Shown here piece by piece: positions 1 to 8,088 of a stretch of 64,000 bases of DNA (its first letter is position 1; every line of letters starts with the position of its first letter). The notes under the pieces were generated by a model that saw only the letters and a list, made by a program, of their open reading frames with translations, was not told where the DNA came from and made no database searches. The DNA comes from JAKAWQ01 sp963745975 (GTDB lineage Bacteria; Pseudomonadota; Alphaproteobacteria; Acetobacterales; Acetobacteraceae): the NCBI GenBank assembly GCA_963745975.1, contig CAVUZJ010000005.1, positions 1 to 64,000 on the forward strand, written 5' to 3'. The translations under genes and the position numbers were made by a program.

Positions 1-158
1 GCATCTCTACAGGAGGCAAGATAGGGTTCCAAAGAAATACGCCGGCATGTCACGGCGATTGCCGCCGCCACCTTGCTCATGGCTGCGACTGCCGAATCAT
101 GCTACGCAAAGAGCCTAGAGCACGAACATTGGCTGAGCTTAAACTGGCGGGAGAGGGA

Positions 159-2512
159 ATGACCTCCGTAATTCAGAGCAGGGAAATCCAGAGCGAGACG
201 GCGTCGAAGCCGCAAGGGCTCGCGCTGAGGGGCCGTGGTCCGACCTTGCACTCTACAGCATCGGCTGGAAGGCGTTTCAGGACTTATGCGCCCAAGGTGT
301 GCGAGTAGGTCCTTCACCGGCCGGTTGAGATATTCCGGGAAGCGCAGGACGGTGGTCAGGACGCCGTGTTTCTGCTTCCGCCACGATCGGGGGATGCACT
401 TGATGTGGGCTCCGTTCAGTGCAAACACTCCTCCGACCCCGGGAAGCGGCTTCGATTGGGCGACTTAAGGCCGGAACTTACGCACGTCGAAGAACTTGTC
501 CAATCAGGCCAGGCTCATACCTATATTCTCATGACCAGCATGAGCGTCGATGCTCCGGTTGCCGCCGGACTTAGGAGGCGCTTGCGGGAGATTGGTGTAC
601 GCAAGCCCCACATCCTGGGCAAACAGTATCTGATTCGCACGATCAAAAGCAGCCCGCGTCTGCGTGCTCTGGTCCCTCAGGTCTACGGCCTTGGTGATCT
701 CACGACCATTCTTGATCAACGGTTCGTGCAGCAGACGCGCGCCCTTCTTGACCACTGGATACCAAAGCTGAAGGTGTACGTGCCAACGGCCGCCCACCGC
801 AAGGCTGTGAAGGCGTTGAGCGACCACGGTGTGGTTTTGCTGCTTGGGAGTCCATCAACCGGAAAATCGGCGATCGGTGCCATCCTGTCTACTATTGCGT
901 CGGAGGATTTGCAGCACACGGTGTTGAACTTGACGAGCCCACGCGACTTTGAGGCGGGCTGGAACCCACACGATCCCGGTCGCTTTTTCTGGATAGACGA
1001 TGCTTCGGGTCGAATGTCGTGCGAGAGGAGTACGTGCAGGACTGGACGGCGGCTTTTCGAAAGGTCCCGGCAGCCATAGGTCACGGCAACCGATTTCTCC
1101 TAACCTCTCGCCGTCACATTTACGAAGCTGTCAAGGTCAGACTGGTCAACGCAATCTGCCGGTCTTTATCGACGGGCGAGCGGTTGTCGATGTCGGCGAC
1201 CTGACGGCGGCAGAGAAGACTTCAGATCCTTTATAATCACATTAATTTTGGTAGTCAGACGCAAAGCTGGAAAAGAAATGTGAAACCTCACCTCGTCGCT
1301 GTCGCGGAGGTCCCGGAGTTTCTTCCGGGGATCGCCGAACGCCTCGGTGACCCTGCGTTCACGAAGAGCCTTGCAACAACGCAGGCTGAGATCATCCGGT
1401 TCATGCAGGAGCCGCGGGAACACTTGGATCGACACTATCAATGCGTTGGATGCCGCACTTCGGGCGGCGCTCGTTCTCGTCTACGTCCATCAGGGCGGTT
1501 TGACACGAACTGCAATGGACCTATCGGCCGCGCAGGCAGTCAGCGATTTGATGGGGGTGCTGCTTCCCCGCATCCTGGACGCTTTGGCGGAATTGGGGGA
1601 TCATTTCTGCGGCTGGCGACTGTCGATGAGCATGAATCCTGGGCGTTCGCGCATCCAACGATCGCAGACGCGTTGACCGACATTTTGAGAGAGCGGCCTC
1701 ATATGATGGCAGCTTTGCTGCGCGGCGCTACCATCGAGACGATCTTGGACAGTTTCGTCTGTGAGGGAGCGGGCCACATACGGGATGCGCCGACGATCCC
1801 TTCCACATTGGATGACACGCTTGTAGGGCGTCTGGCCCATGTTCCGGACCAACCTTCGACTAACTGGACCCTGTTTGCGTTTCTCGCCGACCGGGCAAAC
1901 GAGCATGTGTTTCAGCATGTTGTGACTGCTGATCCCGACATCCTTACCCGTCGATCATGGGATGCACATCGAACAATATACGATCCCAAGATATTGACAT
2001 ACGCGCGTGCGCATCGTCTTGGGCTCTTGGAAGAGTATCGTCAGACCGATATGGCAACGCGCCTCGAAAAGGCTGCTATGTCAGACTTTGATCTTTCATT
2101 TTGGGAAAATGAGGATATTCTCAGACTGATCCCGCCAAAGAGACTTATTGCGCTCGGTATCCGACTACGCGTTGATGCATTGGTCAATGCACCGGATCGC
2201 ATTGCGCAAATCGCGGAGGAGGCCGATCTTAGTGAAGATCCGGAAAGCCATTTCGAGCATTTTTCACGGGGACTGGATGTGCTTGCGGAGCTCACCGGGT
2301 TCGACGACGCGACGGTCCAGATTATAGACGAGGCGCGACAGGCCGTTTCGGATGCCATTGATGACGTGAGGGCGAGGAAGGAAGCTGAGGATGAACCGGA
2401 TCACTTGACAGACTGGTCGTACATGTCCTCGGCTTCGCGAGAGAAGACCGTCGAAGAACCGCCTGCTGATCAGCCGGCAAAGCGTTCGGTATTCGATGAT
2501 GTGGATCGCTAG
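159..2512 (+). pseudogene. Decayed restriction-endonuclease-like / nSTAND3 NTPase gene
   Basis: The gene can be followed only by switching frame repeatedly: an N-terminal piece (about 161-295), then 309-1013, 1014-1140, 1142-1224, 1225-1420, 1424-1610 and 1612-2512. A TAG stop at 306 sits where the alignment expects a Glu codon. The N-terminus reads like a PD-(D/E)XK restriction-type domain (YSIGWKAFQDLC, then EAQDGGQDAVF and the QCKHS strand). The middle has a Walker A motif (GSPSTGKS, near 847), the nSTAND3 HWNP-like WNPHDPG and a Walker B FFWIDDA. The ILYNH and the C-terminal RSVFDDVDR are also typical of nSTAND3 proteins. An intact homologue would be a putative anti-phage sensor-effector. 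Base composition is lower in GC than the neighbouring core genes. The gene is almost certainly inactive; its start is uncertain. Confidence 0.75.
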
Positions 2513-2649
2513 CGGGATGCGACATTTATCGCCCTCGCGAGAATCCGGCGCGCCGAATCCACTGCCCATCGGTGTCGATGCCCGACCAGGTGAGCCACTG
2601 CATATTATCTGAGGTTCTTCGCCCGGTCTTGCTCGATTAGTCCGTGCCC

Positions 2650-2830
2650 CTTGGTACTGGCTTGCGTCATGAACCCTTGCGCGGGTGCACAGCGTTTCGA
2701 GCGTGTGCCGGAGGAAGCGCTGATACGGAACGCGAGCCTGCAGCCATGGCCTTCACCGCATCGAGCAGCGGAGGCGGCAGGGGCATGTTGACCCGCTCGT
2801 TCTTGGGCTGGAACCCGAAGCCGACGAGGA
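2650..2830 (-). pseudogene. Frameshifted ribbon-helix-helix antitoxin remnant
   Basis: On the minus strand one frame reads ERVNMPLPPPLLDAVKAMAA, the usual beta-strand and first helix of a CopG/BrnA-like ribbon-helix-helix protein. At about 2735 the continuation VPYQRFLRHTLETL, the second helix of the same family, is found one frame over. A single indel therefore separates the two halves of the DNA-binding fold. No start codon with a ribosome binding site and no partner toxin is visible. It lies immediately downstream of the TumE/TumA pair and may be the relic of a second antitoxin in the same island. The family assignment rests on motif recognition only. Confidence 0.5.
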
Positions 2831-2886
2831 GGACGAGGTAGCAGGAAGTGCAGGAGGGCGGAATATCACGATTGCCCCACGCCGCC

Positions 2887-3267
2887 TCACGCCAGTTCCA
2901 GCCTGTCATTCTGCGAGAACGGATCAATGCTGATCCGAAGCGCGCGGACCGCCGCCATCGGCACCTTGCGGTGGTTGACGGTCTTCATCCGGATAAAGCC
3001 GACCGCTTCGAGCTTGCCGAGCGTCCGCAGGACGTTCGGCGGCTTCCGCCCGGTCATTTTTGCCAGTTCGGCAACCGACTGCGGCTTACGGTCCCGGATC
3101 ACGGCGAGCAACTCGCGGTTCTTGGGCGTCAGAAGGCGCAGGAGGGCCTCGACCGAATAAAAGCTCATGCCCGCCGCGTCTTTCGGTGCCGCCATCTCGC
3201 CGGCGGCGATCGCCTTCATTTCCTTCCGCAGGCCGGCATGGCTCTGGATTTTCACCTCTTTCATCAC
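2887..3267 (-). CDS. TumA-like HTH antitoxin
   Basis: This 126-residue protein carries a winged-helix segment in its C-terminal half (RKPQSVAELAKMTGRKPPNV, then LGKLEAVGFI) of the HVO_A0114/MarR-like type found as the second gene of TumE-TumA toxin-antitoxin pairs. The start overlaps the end of the upstream toxin gene by 4 bp (ATGA), so the two are translationally coupled. The expected role is to neutralise the toxin and to repress the shared promoter at 3674-3722. Length and order (toxin first, HTH antitoxin second) match the family. The gene appears intact, unlike its degraded neighbours. Confidence 0.72.
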   Translation of the reverse strand: MMKEVKIQSHAGLRKEMKAIAAGEMAAPKDAAGMSFYSVEALLRLLTPKNRELLAVIRDRKPQSVAELAKMTGRKPPNVLRTLGKLEAVGFIRMKTVNHRKVPMAAVRALRISIDPFSQNDRLELA

Positions 3268-3668
3268 TTTTCTCCTTCCTTGTCCTCGACGGCCTCGAAC
3301 GTAACCCCTCGCTCCGTGAGCACCCGTTCCACCTCGTCGAAGAAATCGTCTATCAATGTCGCCGCGTTTTTGAACGCGTAGGGCTTGCCGGGGTCGTCTT
3401 CCGTCCGGTGCCAGTGGTCCGTCATGACGGAGCGCTTCTTGTAGCGTCCGCCTGCCGGCGGGACCGAATGGGCGTTGTCAAAGCCCACAAGCCGCGCGTT
3501 GTCTGGACCGTGGAGCGTGAACGAATAACTGAGGCCATGGGGCCGCGTCCGGGGTTGCCTCAACCCGACGAATTTGAACTTGAGCCAGTAGCCGCCCGCA
3601 TACCGGTGGACACGCCCGTCGAAGGCAAGCAGGAATTCCAGCGCATGTTCGTCCGTTTTCTTTGCCAC
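3264..3668 (-). CDS. TumE-like (DUF6516) toxin
   Basis: Predicted 134-residue toxin of the TumE/DUF6516 family, proposed RNA-targeting toxins that pair with a HTH antitoxin. Recognisable features are the core GGYWLKFKFV, the ALEFLLAFDGRVHRY strand, the HWHR segment and a C-terminal DDFFDEVERVL helix. I place the start at a GTG at 3668. An ATG at 3722 would extend the reading frame, but it lies inside the -35 box and the extra residues would cover the operator. The gene overlaps the HTH antitoxin gene by 4 bp. The pair is the only intact module in the 1-4009 island. Confidence 0.68.
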   Translation of the reverse strand: MAKKTDEHALEFLLAFDGRVHRYAGGYWLKFKFVGLRQPRTRPHGLSYSFTLHGPDNARLVGFDNAHSVPPAGGRYKKRSVMTDHWHRTEDDPGKPYAFKNAATLIDDFFDEVERVLTERGVTFEAVEDKEGEK

Positions 3669-3673
3669 GAGCC

Positions 3674-3722
3674 TATCATATCCCCATATGATAAGTCTAT
3701 GTCGTTTCGGCATGAAAGTCAA
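3674..3722 (-). promoter_or_regulatory. Promoter and inverted-repeat operator of the TumE/TumA pair
   Basis: Read on the minus strand there is a -35 TTGACT (3722-3717), a 17-bp spacer and a -10 TAGACT (3699-3694). Directly after it comes a perfect 8-bp inverted repeat with a 4-bp centre, TATCATAT-CCCC-ATATGATA on the plus strand (3674-3693). The repeat covers the expected transcription start, so a bound HTH protein would block initiation. This arrangement is typical of autoregulated toxin-antitoxin operons and supports the GTG start at 3668. Confidence 0.6.
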
Positions 3723-3964
3723 GGAAGTCCGCCGGGGAGGACACAGGGACAGCCCGTCCAGCGCCCAGACAAGGCTGCTTTCCGCGCGGCGGGACCCGTC
3801 ACGCCACGCCGTATCGGGCGGGGTGCTGCTGTGAGCGTCATTAGAGCATTTTCGGCGATTCTCGATGAAAAATCGCGAAAAATTAGAGCATGTGACTAGA
3901 GCACTATCTCACTGATCGCAATATATGGCATATATATCATAGACTTACAAAGTAGCCGTCCCGT

Positions 3965-4009
3965 CTCATAACCTGAAGGTCAGAGGTTCAAATCCTCTCC
4001 CCGCAACCA
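3965..4009 (+). other. 3' fragment of a tRNA-fMet gene (probable att site)
   Basis: The 45 bp match the 3' part of an alphaproteobacterial initiator-type tRNA-Met: anticodon loop CTCATAA with anticodon CAT, the 3' anticodon strand CCTGA, variable region AGGTC, T arm AGAGG-TTCAAAT-CCTCT, acceptor strand CCCCGCA and encoded CCA. The 5' half is missing: the bases before the loop do not pair with CCTGA. A 3' tRNA fragment with accessory genes on its left and chromosomal genes on its right is what tRNA-targeted integration leaves at the far end of an island. The intact tRNA copy should lie to the left of the window. Confidence 0.7.
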
Positions 4010-4012
4010 ACT

Positions 4013-5056
4013 TCACTTCTGATCCCGCGGATTCTCTTCCCTCGTCGGCTCCGTCACCAGGCGCAGATAGTTCGCGCCCAGCACGCCGGTTAGCTCGGCC
4101 TGGCGGAAGCCCGCCTTCTCGAGCGCGCTCACGAGCTCGCCGAACTGCTCGGGCTGAAGGAAGTCCCAAGGCGGCTCGGGATAACCCTTCGGCCAGCGCA
4201 CGCGCTGGCGATAGAAGAAACCGTAGTCGCTGCCTTCGAGAAACATGAAATCGAGGCCCAGGCCGAGACGCTCCGGCCCGGCGATCTCCGCGATATGGGC
4301 GGCATGCCTCGCCATCGCGGCCGGAATCTCGCGCAGAGACGCGCCAAGGAATATCCCCACACCGTTGATGCCGATATATCCGCCTCGCCGCGCGACCGCC
4401 CTGATCTGCGCATCGCTGATGTTGCGTTCATGGTCGTAAACGGCCCGCGCGTTGGAATGCGAGAAGATCGGCGGACGGGCCGACGGCATCTCGAGCACGT
4501 CGAAGCTGGTCCGCTCTCCGCAATGGCTGAGATCCACGATCATGCCGACCTCGCCCATGCGTTGGACGAGGCCGCGCCCGGCCGCCGAAAGGCCCGCATT
4601 GCGGGGCTCGTGACAGCCATCGGCGAAGATGTTGCCCTCATTGTAGGCAAGGATCGCCCTGGTTATCCCAATCCGGTGAAAGCTCTCCACGAGATCGAGG
4701 TTGGGAGCGAAAGGGGTGGCCGATTGGAAGTGGAACGAAACCGAAAGCCGCCCGTCATGCTTTGCCTTGCGGACCGCCGCCGCATCCGAGGCGATCGGCA
4801 CGCGCGAGCCTTCGCGGCCGAGCTCCCGCAGCAGGAACCCGTAGCGCGCCAGCGCTCTCTCCGACCCGTCGCGCCCGGCCGCGACCGAGAGCGAGATGTG
4901 ATCGCACCCGTTGCGGTGAAACCGGCCGAGCTGCTCGGCGAGGCTCGCGCCGGGCGGCAGGAATTCGGCGGTCCAGGGCAGAAGACCATCGCAGAACACC
5001 GCGTCGGCGAGCCGGGGACGCTCCGCCCGCCACGCGGGAACGGAACCTTCCGCCAT
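4013..5056 (-). CDS. Membrane dipeptidase-like protein (peptidase M19)
   Basis: A 347-residue protein of the renal-dipeptidase family. Clear family blocks are AILAYNEGNIFADGCHEPRN, GMIVDLSHCGERTSFDVLE, PPIFSHSNARAV followed by RNISDAQIRAVARRGGYIG, and GLGLDFMF. The two histidines that bind metal in the C-terminal half (VDLSH and FSHSN) are present. The N-terminal HxD metal pair is not obvious: the matching segment reads FCDGLLPW. It may therefore belong to a divergent branch with an altered metal site. The ATG at 5056 is 2 bp from the aminotransferase stop, so the two form an operon opposite the GntR regulator. Substrate unknown. Confidence 0.78.
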   Translation of the reverse strand: MAEGSVPAWRAERPRLADAVFCDGLLPWTAEFLPPGASLAEQLGRFHRNGCDHISLSVAAGRDGSERALARYGFLLRELGREGSRVPIASDAAAVRKAKHDGRLSVSFHFQSATPFAPNLDLVESFHRIGITRAILAYNEGNIFADGCHEPRNAGLSAAGRGLVQRMGEVGMIVDLSHCGERTSFDVLEMPSARPPIFSHSNARAVYDHERNISDAQIRAVARRGGYIGINGVGIFLGASLREIPAAMARHAAHIAEIAGPERLGLGLDFMFLEGSDYGFFYRQRVRWPKGYPEPPWDFLQPEQFGELVSALEKAGFRQAELTGVLGANYLRLVTEPTREENPRDQK

Positions 5057-5058
5057 CG

Positions 5059-6229
5059 TCACGCCGCCCGCAGCGCCGCGCGCACGCGGGCGCCCAGGCC
5101 CTTCAATCTGCCCACCGGCTCGTTGGCGAACACGAAGCGGATATATTGGCCGCCGTGAGTTCTCGCCCCAGCCGGCCATCGCGGTGGCGCAAACGCCTTC
5201 CGCCAGCAACCGTTCCGACATGGCCGCGCCGTCAATGCCATGGTCGGAGACGCGGAGCAGCATCGACCATCCCCCTCCCGGCATGCCGAACGGAAGGCCG
5301 GCAAGCTCCCCCGCGATCACGTCCCGCCGCGCCTGCAGCTCGGCGATGTAGGGACCGAGCGTTGTCTCGGAGCGTTCGAGCGCGATGGAAACGGCGTCCT
5401 GTGCGATCCCGACCGGCACGACGACATTGGCGAGAGAGACCGCGACCAAGTCGGGCATGAATGTCTCGGGGGCGACGATCCAGCCGACCCGCCAACCGAT
5501 CATGCGAAGCTCCTTGGCCGATGAGCCGACCGTGATGGTTCTCTCCGCCATGCCCGCGAGCCCGGCAGGATGAATGACGGTTCGGCCGTCGAACACCAGC
5601 CGCTCCATCGCGGCATCGAGGATGAGGATCAGGTTGCGCTCGCGACAGAGCGCGGCGACGAGCAGCCAGTCCTCCTCGTCCAGCACGCCGCCCGAGGGCA
5701 TGGAGGGCGACATCAGCAGCATCGCCCTTGCCCGCGGCCCGACGGCACGCCGGAGCGCGTCCCGATCCAGCCGCCATTCGCCGCCCGTGGCGAAGGTGAA
5801 GGGCGCGAATTTCGGCACCCCGCCGGCAAGACGGACGCGATTGATCAGGCCGGCGTAGGTCGGGTCGGTGACGATGACTTCGTCTCCGACCTCGATGGTC
5901 GCGAGCAGCACATTGAGGATGCCCGAGAGCCCTCCGGCGGAGATGATGCAGTTGCGCTCCCCCGAATAGGCGACGCCGGAGATTTTCGAGACGTGCCGGG
6001 CCGCGGCCTCCCGCAAGCGGATCTGTCCGACGAAAGGAAGATAGCTGTTGTCGGCATCGCTCGCGGCGGCCTCGCGCGTCCGCGCGACGGCGGCCGGATC
6101 GGGCGGGATATCGACGTCGAGATTCTCGAGCCGGAGGAGATCCCCGGCCGAGGCGTCGGCGATCGATCCCATGCGGTCGACGCCGATGCCGGCGACGTGG
6201 CGCAGACGCGCGGGACGGACCCACTGCAT
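5059..6229 (-). CDS. PLP-dependent aminotransferase (class I/II), one frameshift
   Basis: Fold-type I aminotransferase of about 390 residues. It shows SAGGLSGILNVLLA near the cofactor phosphate site, LILDAAMERLVF with the PLP-ring Asp, and the Schiff-base lysine in VGSSAKELRMIGWRVGW. The last fifth is in another frame: after MAGWGE the family sequence continues as THGGQYIRFVFANEPVGRL and stops at 5059. A one-base indel near 5150-5165 must separate the two parts. The uncorrected frame would run straight into the dipeptidase gene. Start ATG at 6229, 35 bp from the divergent GntR gene, which suggests control by that regulator. Sequencing error and true inactivation are both possible. Confidence 0.75.
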
Positions 6230-6243
6230 GGCAATCCCCAGTT

Positions 6244-6253
6244 TAATATATTA
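6244..6253. promoter_or_regulatory. AT-rich palindrome between divergent genes
   Basis: The palindrome TAATATATTA is the only AT-rich stretch in the 35-bp gap between the aminotransferase and GntR start codons. It overlaps a possible -10 (TATTAT, 6249-6254) for the GntR gene, which would put the transcript start at or very near its ATG. It is a plausible binding site for the adjacent GntR/FCD protein, acting on both directions. Confidence 0.35.
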
Positions 6254-6264
6254 TCTATGAAACC

Positions 6265-6954
6265 ATGAGAGTTGCATCATCGCAAGAGCCCGGCGCCGAC
6301 AAATCCGTGGCGGACATCATCGCCGATGGCCTGGCCAGAAGGATCGTGCTCGGCGAGCTGCCGCCCGGCCGGAAGGTCGGGCAGGACCTCGTCGCGGCCG
6401 AGTTCCGCGCCAGCCACGTGCCGGTGCGCGAGGCGTTCCGCCGGCTGGAAGCACGCGGCCTGCTGGTCGCCGAGCCGCGGCGCGGCGTCAGGGTCGCCCC
6501 GATCGATCCGGCCGCCGTCCGGGAGGTCACGGAGATGCGCGCCGCGCTCGAGGTGCTGGCCCTACGCCATGGCGCGAAGAGGCTCGCGCGCGCGGATATC
6601 GAAGCGGCCCGGCTCGCGATCGCCGAGGGAGAGGCCAGCGACGACCTCATCGTATGGGAGGAGGCCAACCGGCGCTTCCACCGCGCCATCATCGCCGCCT
6701 GCGCGATGCCGCGATTGCTCCTCGCGATCGACGATCTTCATCAGGCGAGCGCACGCTTCCTGCTGGCGACCTGGAAGGACCTCGACTGGCAGCCTCGCTC
6801 GGACGCCGAGCATCGCGCCATCGTCGCGACGATCGAAACCGGAGATATCGAGGGCGCAACGGCGCTCTTGCGGGATCACATCCTCTGCGCCGGCCGGGCG
6901 CTGGCCGAGCGGCTCGAAATCTCGATGACGGATATCCACCCGCCGAAAGACTGA
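6265..6954 (+). CDS. GntR-family transcriptional regulator (FCD type)
   Basis: A 229-residue regulator. Residues 14-78 form the winged helix-turn-helix (LARRIVLGELPPGRKVGQDL, HVPVREAFRRLEARGLL, then PRRGVRVAP). The C-terminal FCD all-helical ligand domain follows, with the metal/ligand residues spread through EANRRFHRAIIAAC, DAEHRAIVATIETGD and RDHI. It is transcribed away from the aminotransferase-dipeptidase operon across a 35-bp gap containing a palindrome. It most likely controls that operon in response to an amino-acid-like or carboxylate ligand. The ligand cannot be read from the sequence. Confidence 0.88.
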   Translation: MRVASSQEPGADKSVADIIADGLARRIVLGELPPGRKVGQDLVAAEFRASHVPVREAFRRLEARGLLVAEPRRGVRVAPIDPAAVREVTEMRAALEVLALRHGAKRLARADIEAARLAIAEGEASDDLIVWEEANRRFHRAIIAACAMPRLLLAIDDLHQASARFLLATWKDLDWQPRSDAEHRAIVATIETGDIEGATALLRDHILCAGRALAERLEISMTDIHPPKD

Positions 6955-6993
6955 AACCGGCGCCCGTGGGCGGCGAGGAAGATCCGCTCACGT

Positions 6994-7079
6994 TGGTGGA
7001 GGGGGTTGGATTCGAACCAACGTAGGCGTGCGCCAACGGATTTACAGTCCGTCCCCTTTAGCCACTCGGGCACCCCTCC
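6994..7079 (-). tRNA. tRNA-Tyr (GTA)
   Basis: Class II tRNA on the minus strand: acceptor GGAGGGG pairs with CCCCTCC, the anticodon loop contains GTA, there is a long variable arm, a TTCGAAT T-loop and an encoded CCA. Length 86 nt including CCA. Confidence 0.95.
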
Positions 7080-7178
7080 GCCGCGCGGCGTATGGAAAGT
7101 CGGAAGAGTTGTCAACGAAGGCGCGCCAAGCGGCGGGGGCCGATTACCGCGCCCGGCGATCTGCTCTATAGGGGCTGG

Positions 7179-8078
7179 ATGATGGACCGGCATTCTCCGC
7201 CCCGCCGCCCCGCCCCGCCGTCGCGCCCGCAGGCGCCGCGCCCGGACGCGCCTCGCATGGGGGTGCCTCGCCCAGAGGCACCTCGCACCGGGGCGCCGCG
7301 CCCCGGGGCTCCCCATGGGGCACCCCAAGGGGCACCACGTGGCGGCATGTGGCTCTATGGCCTGCACGCGGTCGCGGCCGCGCTCGCGAACCCGCACCGG
7401 CGCGCGCGCCGGCTGCTGCTCACCGAGGAGGCCGAGGCGGTGCTCGCCCCGCGCGTCGGCATGCCCTGGCCGCTCGCGCCCGAGCGCACCGAGCGCGGCC
7501 GGCTCGACCAGCTCCTCGGCCACAACACCGTCCACCAGGGCGCGGCCCTCCTCGCCGATCCGCTGGCCCCGCCACCGCTCGCCCAGGTGCTGGCGCGGCC
7601 GGGCCCGCTGATCGTGCTCGATCAGGTCTCCGATCCGCGCAATGTCGGCGCCATCCTCCGCTCGGCCGCCGCCTTCGGCGCCGCCGGCGTCATCGCCCAG
7701 GAGCGCAACGCCCCGGACGAGACCGGCGCGCTCGCCAAGGCCGCGTCGGGCGCGCTCGAGACCGTGCCGCTGCTCCGCGCGGTCAACATCGCCCGCACCC
7801 TGATCGCGCTGAAGGCCGCGAATTGCTGGACGGTCGGGCTTGCCGCCGATGCGCCGGCCACGCTCTCGGGGCCCGCGCTCAAGAGCCGGCGCATCGTCCT
7901 CGTGCTCGGCGCGGAGGACGAGGGGCTGCGGCGGCTCACGCGCGAGACCTGCGACGAGATCGCCCGCCTCGCGATGCCGCGGGCGGCGGGCCAGGCGATG
8001 CCGAGCCTCAACGTCGCGGCCGCGGGCGCGATCGCGCTCTACGAGCTCTCCCGCCCGGAGGACGCGCCGGCCCGATGA
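7179..8078 (+). CDS. rlmB: 23S rRNA (guanosine-2'-O)-methyltransferase, RlmB/TrmH type
   Basis: SpoU-family methyltransferase with a trefoil-knot SAM domain. The three family motifs are present: LDQVSDPRNVGAILRSA, LVLGAEDEGL and MPSLNVAAAGAIALYEL. The first 50 or so residues are a low-complexity Pro/Arg/Ala tail with imperfect PRPEAPRTGAPRPGAP-type repeats, not seen in short family members. An RNA-substrate-binding domain (WLYGLHAVAAAL onwards) follows. I start at ATG 7179 or 7182 rather than the in-frame codon at 7092, which would add an implausible leader next to tRNA-Tyr. It modifies 23S rRNA, probably at the RlmB site; TrmH-like activity on tRNA is the alternative. Confidence 0.85.
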   Translation: MMDRHSPPRRPAPPSRPQAPRPDAPRMGVPRPEAPRTGAPRPGAPHGAPQGAPRGGMWLYGLHAVAAALANPHRRARRLLLTEEAEAVLAPRVGMPWPLAPERTERGRLDQLLGHNTVHQGAALLADPLAPPPLAQVLARPGPLIVLDQVSDPRNVGAILRSAAAFGAAGVIAQERNAPDETGALAKAASGALETVPLLRAVNIARTLIALKAANCWTVGLAADAPATLSGPALKSRRIVLVLGAEDEGLRRLTRETCDEIARLAMPRAAGQAMPSLNVAAAGAIALYELSRPEDAPAR

Positions 8079-8088
8079 ACCCCCAAGG

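Noticed and set aside
3264..3722. TumE-like toxin starting at ATG 3722
   Set aside because: That codon sits in the -35 box and the added residues would be encoded by the operator.
7092..7181. Longer N-terminus of the RlmB-type methyltransferase
   Set aside because: The extra residues begin 13 bp from the tRNA-Tyr gene, have no homology and no ribosome binding site.
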